Source: Methylobacterium sp. J-048
GTDB taxonomy: Bacteria > Pseudomonadota > Alphaproteobacteria > Rhizobiales > Beijerinckiaceae
Direction: 5' to 3'
NCBI RefSeq assembly: GCF_022829515.1
Contig: NZ_JAKSYL010000204.1
Location: 1-46,210 of the forward strand
DNA: 46,210 bases
Under the pieces are notes generated by a model. That model was not told the DNA's origin. It worked only from the letters and a program-made list of their open reading frames with translations, and did not search any database. Within the stretch, counting starts at the first letter, position 1; each line of letters begins with the position of its first letter. A program made the translations under genes and the position numbers. Shown here piece after piece: positions 25,068-32,809 of the stretch.

Positions 25068-26222
25068 TCACCCCCCGATCCGCAGCACCTCGGTCCGGTC
25101 GCCCGCCTGCGCGAAGGCGGCCGGGTCGGCGCCGGTCATCCAGACCTGGCCGGGCAGCGCGTCGAGGGCCTCGAACAGGCCGGCCCGGCGGCGCGGGTCG
25201 AGATGCGCCGCGACCTCGTCGAGCAGGATCATCGGGGCGATGCCGCTCATCGCCCGCACCAGCCGGGCATGGGCCAGGACCAAGCCGATCAGCAAGGCTT
25301 TCTGCTCGCCTGTCGAGGCGGTGCCGGCCGGGACGTCCTTGGGGCCGTGGCGGACCACGAGATCGGTGGTCTGGGGCCCCGTGAGGGTGCGGCCGGCGGC
25401 CCGGTCGCGGTTGCGGCCGTTGCGCAGGGCTAGGCGGAAGCGGTCCTCCGCCTCGATCGCCGGCCAGACCGCCACGAGGTCGTCGAGGTCGCCCTCCAGC
25501 CGGATCGATGCCCAGGGAAAGGGCTGGGCGTCGTCCCGGGTCTCGGCGATCAGCCGGTCCAGGCGCTCGGCAGTCTCCCGGCGGGCGAGCGCCACGGCGA
25601 CGCCGAGTTCGGCGACCTCCCGCTCCACGGCGTCGAGCCAGCGGCCGTCATCGGGGCGGTCCTCCAAGAGGCGGTTGCGCGAGCGCAGGGCCCGCTCCAT
25701 GGCGGAGACCCGCGCCCCGTGGCCGGCATCCACCGCCAGGACGAGGCGGTCGAGGAACCGGCGCCGGTCGCCGGCGGCGCCGCGGAACAGCCCGTCGAGA
25801 TCCGGTGTCAGCCAGACCACCCGAACGAACTCGCTGAACGCCACCGGCGAGGACGCGGGGGCGCCGTCGATCCGGCAGAGCCGGCTCGTGCGCCCGTCCG
25901 GCCCCGGCGGTTCCAGCCCCGTGCCGAGCCGATGCTCGGCGCCGTCCCGGTCCAGGGTGAGCGAGACGGCGAAGCCCCCCGGGCCGTCCGCGCGCGCCAT
26001 GGCTGCGAACTCGGCCCGGCGCAGGCCACGGCCCGGCACGAACAGGGAGATCGCCTCAAGCAGGTTGGTCTTGCCGGCGCCGTTCTCGCCGACCAGGGCC
26101 ACGAAGCGGGCGCCGGGGTTGAGTTCGAGATCGGCGTGGTTGCGGAAGTCGCGGGCGATCAACCGGGTGATGCGCTGGGTCGGCCCGCTGGTCTCGATCT
26201 CCGCATCGAGAATATCGGTCAT
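25068..26222 (-). CDS. recF: DNA replication and repair protein RecF, 384 aa
   Basis: An SMC-like ATPase that loads RecA onto gapped DNA with RecO and RecR. It has Walker A GENGAGKTNLLEAIS near 45-59, the RecF VVWLTPDLDGLFRGAAGDRRRFLDRLV region near 135-161, signature STGEQKALLIGLVLAHA near 310-326, and Walker B MILLDEVAAHLD near 339-350. Length is normal. Its usual partner dnaN lies upstream on the same strand, 488 bases away, with a small ORF and a degenerate palindrome between, so the two may not share a transcript. Confidence 0.95.
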   Translation of the reverse strand: MTDILDAEIETSGPTQRITRLIARDFRNHADLELNPGARFVALVGENGAGKTNLLEAISLFVPGRGLRRAEFAAMARADGPGGFAVSLTLDRDGAEHRLGTGLEPPGPDGRTSRLCRIDGAPASSPVAFSEFVRVVWLTPDLDGLFRGAAGDRRRFLDRLVLAVDAGHGARVSAMERALRSRNRLLEDRPDDGRWLDAVEREVAELGVAVALARRETAERLDRLIAETRDDAQPFPWASIRLEGDLDDLVAVWPAIEAEDRFRLALRNGRNRDRAAGRTLTGPQTTDLVVRHGPKDVPAGTASTGEQKALLIGLVLAHARLVRAMSGIAPMILLDEVAAHLDPRRRAGLFEALDALPGQVWMTGADPAAFAQAGDRTEVLRIGG

Positions 26223-26293
26223 CGGTGGATCCGGGGAGCGAGCCGGACGATGCTCACCGCCCCCTTTGGTTCGACCATCCTGTCCAATCGCCT

Positions 26294-26402
26294 CGTTCTG
26301 AGGCGCCCGCGTCGGCGCCCCACGCAGGAGGCCGCCAGAATTCTTTGCGCGATCCGCAAGCCTCCCGAGAGGCCGACGCTGCGCTCCGGCACCTCGGGAT
26401 GA
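26294..26402. repeat. Degenerate palindromic repeat, copy C
   Basis: Related to the repeats at 104 and 7309 by its ends (GTTCTGAGGCGCC at left; GCGCTCCGGCACCTCGGGATGA at right, the latter from about 26380) and an inner GCCTCCCGAGAGGCC segment, but much diverged. It sits between recF and the small ORF. Called on partial similarity only. Confidence 0.45.
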
Positions 26403-26485
26403 AGTGGCCGGGTTCGGATGAATATTGTGCCGCCGGCCGTTTCGCCAGCGGCCGGACCTGCTTCAGTTCGGCACGACGATGAAGG

Positions 26486-26701
26486 TCAGAGCTCGGCGTT
26501 TCTCGGATCGGCGAAACGCGCTGCCAAAGCGTCCAGCGTCGCGTCGAGCGGTTCGTAGTCCCCACTCGCGACACCCTCCCGCCAAGCCGCTCGCAACATC
26601 GCGAGATGATCGTCCGCCCGGATCGGCACCCCGACACCGGCGGCGGTCGGCTGATCGAGCGAGGCCTCTTGATGAGGATCGCGGGCGGGCTGGCTCGGCA
26701 C
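26486..26701 (-). CDS. Small ORF between dnaN and recF, unknown, 71 aa
   Basis: Starts at GTG 26701, 9 bases after the dnaN stop, with AGGG about 7 bases upstream. The first 30 residues are Pro/Gln-rich and unstructured. Residues 31-71 look like two helices (DHLAMLRAAWREGVASGDYEPLD, then LDALAARFADPRNAEL). The W-R-E-G-x-x-S-G pattern faintly recalls ParD/CC2985-type antitoxins, but there is no DNA-binding part and no toxin partner, so that is weak. Coupling to dnaN is likely if the gene is real. Confidence 0.5.
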   Translation of the reverse strand: MPSQPARDPHQEASLDQPTAAGVGVPIRADDHLAMLRAAWREGVASGDYEPLDATLDALAARFADPRNAEL

Positions 26702-26710
26702 GGCGAAACC

Positions 26711-27832
26711 CTACACCCGCATCGGCATCAGCACGTACAGGGCCGGCGCGCCCTCGCGGTCCTGGATCAGGGTCGGCGAGCCCGGGTCGGCGAGCTTGAA
26801 CAGGGCGGTGTCGCCCTCGAGCTGGGCGGTGATGTCGAGCAGGTAGCGGGCGTTGAAGCCGATATCGAGGCCGGCCGCCTCGTAATCGACGTCGAGCTCT
26901 TCCGTGGCGCTGCCCGAATCCGGGTTGTTGACCGAGAGCGCCAGGCGCCCCTCGGTGAGGCCGAGCTTCACGGCGCGGCCGCGCTCGGACGAGATCGTCG
27001 AGACCCGGTCCACCGCTTTGGCGAAGGCGTCGCGCTGCACGGTCAGGCGCTTGTCGTTGTTGGCCGGGATCACCCGCTGGTAGTCCGGGAAGGTGCCGTC
27101 GATCAGCTTCGAGATCAGGGTCAGGCCGCCGGCGAAGCGCAGGCGGATCTTGGCGGGCGACAGGTCGACCGCGACGGTCTCGCCGCCGTCGTCCAGGAGC
27201 TTCTGGATCTCGGCCACCGCCTTGCGGGGGACGATCACGCCGGGCATGCCGACGCTGCCCTGCGGGGCCGGGATCTCGACCCGGGCGAGGCGGTGGCCGT
27301 CGGTGGCGACCGCGCGCATCACCGGGCCGGCCTCGGTCTCCAGCGTGTGCAGGTAGATGCCGTTGAGGTAGTAGCGCGTCTCCTCGGTGGAGATCGCGAA
27401 CTGCGTCTTGTCGATCAGGCGCTTGAGGTCGGCGCTCGCGATCTCGAAGCCGTGCGGCATCTCGCCGGCGGCGAGATCCGGGAAGTCGCCCTCCGGCAGG
27501 GCGCCCAGCGCGAAGCGCGACCGGCCCGAGCGGATCGTCATCTGGCCGGATTCGCCGCCGGTCTCCAGGGAGACCTGGGCGCCGTCGGGCAGCTTGCGCA
27601 CGATGTCGTAGATCACGTGCGCCGGCACCGTGGTGGCGCCGGGATCGGCCACGTCGGCCGGCACGCTCTCGGTGACCTCGATATCGAGGTCGGTCGCGCG
27701 GAGCTGCAGGCTCGACCCGTCCGAACGCAGGAGCACGTTCGACAGGATCGGGATCGTGTTGCGGCGCTCGACGACCCGGTGCACGTGGCCGAGCGACCTG
27801 AGCAGGGCCGCGCGCTCGACGGTGACTCTCAT
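26711..27832 (-). CDS. dnaN: DNA polymerase III beta sliding clamp, 373 aa
   Basis: The processivity clamp of replicative polymerase. Three clamp domains occur in order. N-terminal: MRVTVERAALLRSLGHVHRVVERRNTIPILSNVLL (by position 1-35). Middle: DKTQFAISTEETRYYLNGIYLH near 140-161, with DGHRLAR. C-terminal: SKLIDGTFPDYQRVIP near 244-259. The tail ALYVLMPMRV is the universal beta-clamp ending. ATG 27832 fits. The gene upstream is divergent and encodes an MFS transporter; dnaA is absent from this window. Confidence 0.97.
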   Translation of the reverse strand: MRVTVERAALLRSLGHVHRVVERRNTIPILSNVLLRSDGSSLQLRATDLDIEVTESVPADVADPGATTVPAHVIYDIVRKLPDGAQVSLETGGESGQMTIRSGRSRFALGALPEGDFPDLAAGEMPHGFEIASADLKRLIDKTQFAISTEETRYYLNGIYLHTLETEAGPVMRAVATDGHRLARVEIPAPQGSVGMPGVIVPRKAVAEIQKLLDDGGETVAVDLSPAKIRLRFAGGLTLISKLIDGTFPDYQRVIPANNDKRLTVQRDAFAKAVDRVSTISSERGRAVKLGLTEGRLALSVNNPDSGSATEELDVDYEAAGLDIGFNARYLLDITAQLEGDTALFKLADPGSPTLIQDREGAPALYVLMPMRV

Positions 27833-28053
27833 CGCAGTACTCAAGTGATGTGGGAGGGCGCCGCGGCCGGCATCCCTCACGAAAACAGGCCGATCAGCTT
27901 GGCGAAGGGGACAGGCGAACGCAAGGCCGCCGTCGCGGCATCGCACAGCTACGCCGCCGGCCGGTGGGATTCAGGGTTTCCGCGGGGGCCGCCCCGTGCG
28001 AAAGCGCCGCGATCAGTCTTAAGCGGCACCGTACCGCCCGAGTCCCACAGATC

Positions 28054-29364
28054 ATGCCGCAAACCGTCGAGACCGCGGGCCCTCAAGGCGCCGCCCCGAG
28101 CGCCAGTCCCGGCCGCATCCTGGCCGCGAGCTTCGTCGGCACCGCGATCGAGTTCTTCGATTTCTATATCTACGCGACGGCCACCGCCCTGGTGATCGGC
28201 CCGGTCTTCTTTCCGGCGGGCGCACCCGGGGTGCAGCAGCTCAGCGCGTTCGCGACCTTCGCGATCGCGTTCATCGCGCGGCCGTTCGGGGCGGCCCTGT
28301 TCGGGCATTTCGGCGACCGCGTCGGCCGCAAGGCGACCCTGGTGGCGTCGCTGCTGATCATGGGCCTGTCCACCGTCCTGATCGGCTGCCTGCCGACCTA
28401 CGCTACGGCCGGCTGGTGGGCGCCCGCCGCCCTGTGCGTCCTGCGCTGCGGCCAGGGCATCGGCTTCGGCGGCGAGTGGGGCGGGGCCGCCCTGCTGGCG
28501 GTGGAGAACGCGCCGCCGGGCAAGCGCGCCTGGTACGGCATCTTTCCGCAACTCGGCGCGCCGGTCGGCTTCATCTTGGCCAATCTCGGCTTCCTGGCCC
28601 TCAGCTTCGGCCTGTCGCCCGCGAGTTTTCAGGCCTGGGGCTGGCGCCTGCCGTTCCTGGCCTCAGCTTCCCTGGTCGGGGTCGGCCTATACGTGCGCCT
28701 GAAGCTCACCGAGACGCCGGCCTTCAAGGCGGCGCTCAGCGAGGCGCGGCCCGAGCGCGTACCCTTCGCCACGATGCTCACCCAGCACGGCCGCGCGGTC
28801 CTGATCGGGACCTTCGCCATGGTGGCGGTCTACGCGGTGTTCTACCTCTCGACGGTGTTCGCGCTGGGCTACGGCACCGGCACGCTGGGCTACACCCGGC
28901 CGACCTTCCTGCTGTTCGAGTGCATCGCGGTCTGCTTCATGGCGATCGGGACCGTGATCTCCGGGGCCGCGGCCGACCGGTTCGGGCGCAAGCCGGTGCT
29001 GCTCTCCGGGATGGCCGCGGTGTTCGCGCTCGGCTTCCTGATGGGGCCGATGCTGGGGAACGCGGCCGCCGCCGGGACCTGGCCGCCGGTGCTGGGCTTC
29101 CTGTGCCTCAGCCTGCTGGCGATGGGCTGGGTGTTCGGCCCGATGGGCGCCGTCCTGCCCGAGCTGTTCCCGACCCGGATCCGCTACACCGGCGCCTCGG
29201 TCACCTACAACCTCGCCGGGATCCTGGGCGCCTCGGGCGCGCCCTACATCGCCCAGGAACTGGCGTCCTATGGCGGGATCGGGTTCGTCGGCTTCTATCT
29301 CGCGGCCGCGGCGGTTCTGAGCTTCGGCGCCGTGCTGGCCATGCGGGAATCGGCGTACGACTGA
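28054..29364 (+). CDS. MHS-type MFS transporter, 436 aa
   Basis: A metabolite:H+ symporter (ProP/KgtP/ShiA-like) with about 12 helices. The opening AASFVGTAIEFFDFYIYATA is the MHS hallmark. The MFS loop 2-3 motif GHFGDRVGRKATL is near 87-99, and its repeat ADRFGRKPVLL near 306-316. RCGQGIGFGGEWGGA occupies the TM4-5 region, and PELFPTRIRYTGAS follows near 370. The substrate (organic acid, betaine, proline or shikimate) cannot be told. ATG 28054 fits the family N-terminus; no strong ribosome-binding site is visible. Confidence 0.9.
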   Translation: MPQTVETAGPQGAAPSASPGRILAASFVGTAIEFFDFYIYATATALVIGPVFFPAGAPGVQQLSAFATFAIAFIARPFGAALFGHFGDRVGRKATLVASLLIMGLSTVLIGCLPTYATAGWWAPAALCVLRCGQGIGFGGEWGGAALLAVENAPPGKRAWYGIFPQLGAPVGFILANLGFLALSFGLSPASFQAWGWRLPFLASASLVGVGLYVRLKLTETPAFKAALSEARPERVPFATMLTQHGRAVLIGTFAMVAVYAVFYLSTVFALGYGTGTLGYTRPTFLLFECIAVCFMAIGTVISGAAADRFGRKPVLLSGMAAVFALGFLMGPMLGNAAAAGTWPPVLGFLCLSLLAMGWVFGPMGAVLPELFPTRIRYTGASVTYNLAGILGASGAPYIAQELASYGGIGFVGFYLAAAAVLSFGAVLAMRESAYD

Positions 29365-29388
29365 GGTCGGTGGTTCGAGCGCCGCCGC

Positions 29389-29607
29389 TCAGGCGCGGCC
29401 CGTCACCGGCTCGTAGCGGGCGAGGAACCGGGTGCGGTCCCACAGCTCGACTGCCGCGTCCCGGACCATGGCCCGTGCGCGGCGACGGGCCTGCGTGTCG
29501 TCCTCGGCCGGGATGATCTCGGCCGACGAGACGCGGCCGGCGCGGTCGAGCTTGAACGCCCGGTAGGCGCGGCTTCGCTGAGCGGTCTGTGCGTCCAGGT
29601 CGAGCAT
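29389..29607 (-). CDS. Small conserved-looking protein, 72 aa
   Basis: Start supported by a textbook AGGAGG six bases upstream. It is a compact charged protein: FKLDRAGRVSSAEIIPAEDDTQARRRARAMV (about 18-48) followed by ELWDRTRFLARYEP near the C-terminus. No membrane segment or signal. No family recognised. It lies downstream of fliO on the same strand (61-base gap holding a CtrA-like box) and is convergent with the MFS gene. Confidence 0.7.
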   Translation of the reverse strand: MLDLDAQTAQRSRAYRAFKLDRAGRVSSAEIIPAEDDTQARRRARAMVRDAAVELWDRTRFLARYEPVTGRA

Positions 29608-29644
29608 CGGGTCCTCCTGAGGGCCCGAGACTCCCGAAAAGCGG

Positions 29645-29659
29645 TTAACCGTCCGTTAG
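29645..29659. promoter_or_regulatory. CtrA-like box upstream of the 72-aa gene
   Basis: TTAA-CCGTCCG-TTAG, one mismatch from TTAA-N7-TTAA. It lies 38 bases before the 72-aa gene start, between it and the fliO stop. Spacing is exact; function inferred. Confidence 0.4.
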
Positions 29660-29668
29660 CGCGAGGCG

Positions 29669-30979
29669 TCAGCTCCGCTTGTCGAGCGGACGACCCAGCA
29701 GGCGCGCGAACTCGGCTTCGATCTCCTCCACCGAGAACGGGTTGCCGGCGGTCTTCGGCTCGGGCCGCGGCGGCGCGGGGGGCGCAGTCGGCGGGGCGGG
29801 CGCAGGAGATGCCACGGGCGCCGTCGGCCGGGGAGCCGGAGGCTCGGGCGTCGGAGGTACGATCGGCGGCAGCTCGGGCGGGGGCGACGGCATCCGCGGC
29901 GCCGGCGGCGGAGCGACCGGCGGGGCAGGGGGCGGGGGAGATGCAGGAGGCGGCGGCGCAGCCGCCATCATCGCGGCCACCGGATCCACCGGCTCGGGCG
30001 CCGGCGCGAGCGGCGCGGGCGTCACCGCCGAGGCCGGGCGCGACAGGGCGGCCTGGAGCTGCCGGGCCATGTCGGAGAGCACCGCCGGATCGACGGTCCG
30101 GCGCTCGGACGGGACATTCAGGCTCGGCGCGGGCCGGAAGGGCTGGGGGGCGGGCTCCGTGGCCGGCTCGGAGATGGGTTCGGGGGCGGGCTCGAACTTG
30201 CGCTCCGAGGCGGGATTGAGCCGCGGCTCGGCCAGAGGCGGCGCGGTGCGGCTCAGGATCCGGCGGGGCGAGAGCGTGTCCCGGAGGACCGGCGGGACCG
30301 GTTCCGCCGCGCGGGGCTGCAGCAATGCGGGCGTCGACACCTCCTGGCCCGGCTCGTCGCCGCCCAGCAGGTTGACGTCGAGCGGGAAGGTCACCGGCGG
30401 CGCGGCGCCGGAGCGCGGGACCGGCGGCGGTACGACGACGGGCATCTCGAAACCCGGGTCGAACAGTGGCTCGGAGCGGCGGCCGGCGATTTCGGCGAGA
30501 GCCCGGGGCGGCTCGGCCAAGCGGCCGCCCTGCGCCATCGGATCCGGCAGCGGCTCGGCCAGGGGCTCGGACCCGCCGTCGGCGCGCAAGGTCGCCTCGG
30601 GCATCGGGCGCTGGCTGCGCTGGATGTTGCGCTCGACCACCACGTCGTTGGGGCCGCCCACCAGCAGCAGATGCTCGACATTGTCCCGGCGCAGCAGGAT
30701 CAACTGCCGGGCGCGGTCGAGCTCGTAGACGTCGACGATCCCGAGCCGAGGCTGGCGGCCGCGGGCCGGCGTGCGCCCAGGCAGGGTCAGGCTGCGTCCG
30801 GTGAGGCGCCGCACCGTGAACACGATCGCGGCCAACGCCGTGAAGATGACGGCGAAGATCACGACATACTGGACGATGGGGGAGCCCTCAGAACCGAACA
30901 CGGATTGCAGCCATGGCAAGGTTACGCACTCGCACGTTTCGGCCGCCGCAGGGCCGCGCCCGGCACGAGCCTCGCTCAT
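29669..30979 (-). CDS. fliO: Flagellar export protein FliO with long proline-rich tail, 436 aa
   Basis: FliO helps assemble the FliP ring of the flagellar export gate. One membrane helix is at about 35-57 (IVQYVVIFAVIFTALAAIVFTV). The conserved FliO domain is at about 75-120, with RLGIVDVYELDRARQLILLRRDNVEHLLLVGGPNDVVVE (by position). The remaining 300 residues are Pro/Ala/Glu-rich and low complexity, ending in an ordered NPFSVEEIEAEFARLLGRPL near the stop. ATG 30979 was used; no strong ribosome-binding site is seen, and a later start nearer the membrane helix is possible. Divergent from flgB across a gap with CtrA boxes. Confidence 0.85.
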   Translation of the reverse strand: MSEARAGRGPAAAETCECVTLPWLQSVFGSEGSPIVQYVVIFAVIFTALAAIVFTVRRLTGRSLTLPGRTPARGRQPRLGIVDVYELDRARQLILLRRDNVEHLLLVGGPNDVVVERNIQRSQRPMPEATLRADGGSEPLAEPLPDPMAQGGRLAEPPRALAEIAGRRSEPLFDPGFEMPVVVPPPVPRSGAAPPVTFPLDVNLLGGDEPGQEVSTPALLQPRAAEPVPPVLRDTLSPRRILSRTAPPLAEPRLNPASERKFEPAPEPISEPATEPAPQPFRPAPSLNVPSERRTVDPAVLSDMARQLQAALSRPASAVTPAPLAPAPEPVDPVAAMMAAAPPPPASPPPPAPPVAPPPAPRMPSPPPELPPIVPPTPEPPAPRPTAPVASPAPAPPTAPPAPPRPEPKTAGNPFSVEEIEAEFARLLGRPLDKRS

Positions 30980-31011
30980 ACCACGCCGACGGGCCGGCAA
31001 GGCAAACGACG

Positions 31012-31038
31012 TTAAGACTTCGTTAACAGGCCCTTAAG
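31012..31038. promoter_or_regulatory. Two overlapping CtrA boxes in fliO-flgB gap
   Basis: Three TTAA cores spaced exactly seven bases apart (31012, 31023, 31034): TTAA-GACTTCG-TTAAC and TTAA-CAGGCCC-TTAAG. The first is a full match to the CtrA consensus TTAA-N7-TTAAC. They lie 34-60 bases upstream of the fliO start. Direct sequence reading; regulation inferred from the Caulobacter/alphaproteobacterial rule. Confidence 0.75.
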
Positions 31039-31149
31039 TTTAGCGCCATCTAGACAAGAGGTTGTGAAGCACCGTCGGCCGCCATCCCCAGGAACGTGAC
31101 CGCGCGCCCACGCCTGGGTTGACCCGACGGGAGCCGGCATCGCCCGCGT

Positions 31150-31165
31150 TTAACCATGCGTTAAC
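31150..31165. promoter_or_regulatory. CtrA box upstream of flgB operon
   Basis: TTAA-CCATGCG-TTAAC, a perfect consensus match, 67 bases before the flgB start. It is well placed to control the rightward flgB-flgC-fliE-fliQ-fliR-flhB operon. Confidence 0.75.
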
Positions 31166-31231
31166 CACGCAGGCGGCAGATTTTGCCGAGCCCGCCCGAT
31201 CTCGCGCGGCATCGCGAGACCGGAGGCGAAC

Positions 31232-31636
31232 GTGGCCCTGACCGACCTGCCCATCCTCGGGATGCTGCGCACCCGGATGCAATGGGCCCAGGCGCGCCAG
31301 GGTCTGATCGCCGAGAACGTCGCCAACGCCGACATGCCGGGCTTCAAGCCGCGCGACCTGGCCGATCTGCGTTTCGACCGGGCTACCGGGGCGGCGGTCA
31401 CCGCTTCTCCGGGCCTGACGCTGACCAGCCCCGCCCATATCGCGCCGTCCGGTCAGTCGGAGGCCGGGGCCGATGCCAAGGGCGCCAAGCGCTTCGAGAT
31501 CCGCCCGAGCGGCAACGCGGTCAACCTCGAGGACGAGATGATGAAGGCCGGCGACAACCAGTCGGACTACCAGCTCGCCGCCTCACTCTACCAGCACAGC
31601 CTGACCACCCTGAAGATCGCCATCGGCAAGAGCTGA
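31232..31636 (+). CDS. flgB: Flagellar basal-body rod protein FlgB, 134 aa
   Basis: A proximal rod subunit in the periplasm. The rod-family N-terminal motif QARQGLIAENVANADMPGFKPRDL is near 22-45. The C-terminal helix SDYQLAASLYQHSLTTLKIAIGK closes the protein. GTG start with GGAGG about six bases upstream. First gene of the rightward flagellar operon, preceded by a perfect CtrA box. Confidence 0.93.
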   Translation: MALTDLPILGMLRTRMQWAQARQGLIAENVANADMPGFKPRDLADLRFDRATGAAVTASPGLTLTSPAHIAPSGQSEAGADAKGAKRFEIRPSGNAVNLEDEMMKAGDNQSDYQLAASLYQHSLTTLKIAIGKS

Positions 31637-31694
31637 CCGCGCCGGAACCGGACTGGACGCGTCGCCCAATCGCGGCGGAGGAGGGCCCTGAGCC

Positions 31695-32102
31695 ATGGAA
31701 TTCAGCAAGTCGCTCACCGTGGCGGCCGCCGGCCTCAAGGCGCAGTCCGGTCGGATGCGGATCATCGCCGAGAACATCGCCAACGCGGATTCCGCCCCGG
31801 CCTCGGCCGGGACCGAGCCGTACCGGCGCAAGATCCCGTCCTTCACCAGTCACATGGACCCGGACAGCGGGGCCAAGCTGGTGGAGGCCGGGCGGGTCCG
31901 GCGCGACCAGACCGCGTTCCGGACCAAGTACGAGCCCGGCAATCCGGCGGCCAACGCCCGGGGCGAGGTGCAGATGCCCAACGTCAACGCGCTGATCGAG
32001 AATATGGACCTGCGCGAAGCCCAGCGCTCCTACGAGGCGAACCTCAACATGGTGACGTCCACGCGCAAGATGCTGTCGCAGACGCTGTCGATCCTGAAGT
32101 GA
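31695..32102 (+). CDS. flgC: Flagellar basal-body rod protein FlgC, 135 aa
   Basis: A proximal rod subunit. It starts MEFSKSLTVAAAGLKAQSGRMRIIAENIANADS, the rod signature (by position 1-33). The C-terminus has the FlgC pattern PNVNALIENMDLREAQRSYEANLNMVTSTRKML near 95-127. Length is normal. It lies 58 bases after flgB and 19 before fliE. Confidence 0.95.
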   Translation: MEFSKSLTVAAAGLKAQSGRMRIIAENIANADSAPASAGTEPYRRKIPSFTSHMDPDSGAKLVEAGRVRRDQTAFRTKYEPGNPAANARGEVQMPNVNALIENMDLREAQRSYEANLNMVTSTRKMLSQTLSILK

Positions 32103-32121
32103 ACGCGAAGGATAGCTAGCG

Positions 32122-32436
32122 ATGGCGACGAGCAATTTCGCGGCCGGTGCCTACGCCGCCGTCCAGGGCATGGCCAGCGGCCGGCCCACCCCAAAGGTCC
32201 AGTCGACCGGCGAAGCCGGCGGCAACTTCATGCAGCTCCTCGGCAACGCCCTGGACACTGTCGGCGATGCCGGGCGGCGGGCCGACGGCCAGGCGGTCTC
32301 GGCGGCCTCCGGCAAGGCCAACGTCGTCGACGTGGTCACCGCGGTGGCCGAGAGCGAGACCGCCCTGCAGACCATGGTGGCGGTGCGCGACCGCATGATC
32401 TCTGCCTACGAAGAGATCATGCGGATGCAGATCTAA
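32122..32436 (+). CDS. fliE: Flagellar hook-basal body protein FliE, 104 aa
   Basis: The MS-ring/rod junction adaptor. The C-terminal half has the family core VVTAVAESETALQTMVAVRDRMISAYEEIMRMQI (by position 71-104). The N-terminal half is variable and Ala/Gly-rich. Length matches the family (100-110). Co-directional with flgC (19-base gap). Confidence 0.92.
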   Translation: MATSNFAAGAYAAVQGMASGRPTPKVQSTGEAGGNFMQLLGNALDTVGDAGRRADGQAVSAASGKANVVDVVTAVAESETALQTMVAVRDRMISAYEEIMRMQI

Positions 32437-32491
32437 GCATATCCCGGCCGATCCCGGATTTCCCCTGCCTCCCTTTTGAGCAAGTTACTCC

Positions 32492-32758
32492 ATGACCGGC
32501 CTGGCCATCCTCGACGTCGCGCGCGACGGCATCTTCGTGTTCCTCAAGGTCGCCGGCCCGCTGATGCTGGTCGCGCTCGCGGTCGGGCTGGTCGTCTCGC
32601 TGGTCCAGGCCCTGACGCAGGTCCAGGAGCAGACCCTGATCTACGTGCCCAAGATCGTCGCGGTGTTCGCCGCACTCCTGCTGATGCTGCCGTTCATCGG
32701 CGACGCCATGGCGGGCTACATGACCCGCATCGCCGCCCGCATCGCGATGGGCGGGTGA
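32492..32758 (+). CDS. fliQ: Flagellar export gate protein FliQ, 88 aa
   Basis: An export-gate subunit with two membrane helices, at about 14-38 and 53-78. The middle segment LVQALTQVQEQTLIYVPKI is the FliQ/SctS signature. Normal length (about 88). It precedes fliR, with which it assembles around FliP. Confidence 0.95.
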   Translation: MTGLAILDVARDGIFVFLKVAGPLMLVALAVGLVVSLVQALTQVQEQTLIYVPKIVAVFAALLLMLPFIGDAMAGYMTRIAARIAMGG

Positions 32759-32809
32759 TGGCGACCCCGGGCGCGACAGGGGCGGCGTGCCCGTGCCATA
32801 GGGGCGGCG

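Noticed and set aside
26222..28053. Replication origin near dnaN
   Set aside because: No clustered DnaA boxes or AT-rich unwinding region were seen, and dnaA is absent; position beside dnaN alone is not evidence.
29679..30728. Gly/Ser-rich 349-codon frame opposite fliO resembling a repetitive surface protein
   Set aside because: It is the mirror of the Pro/Ala-rich FliO tail; no signal peptide, no ribosome-binding site.
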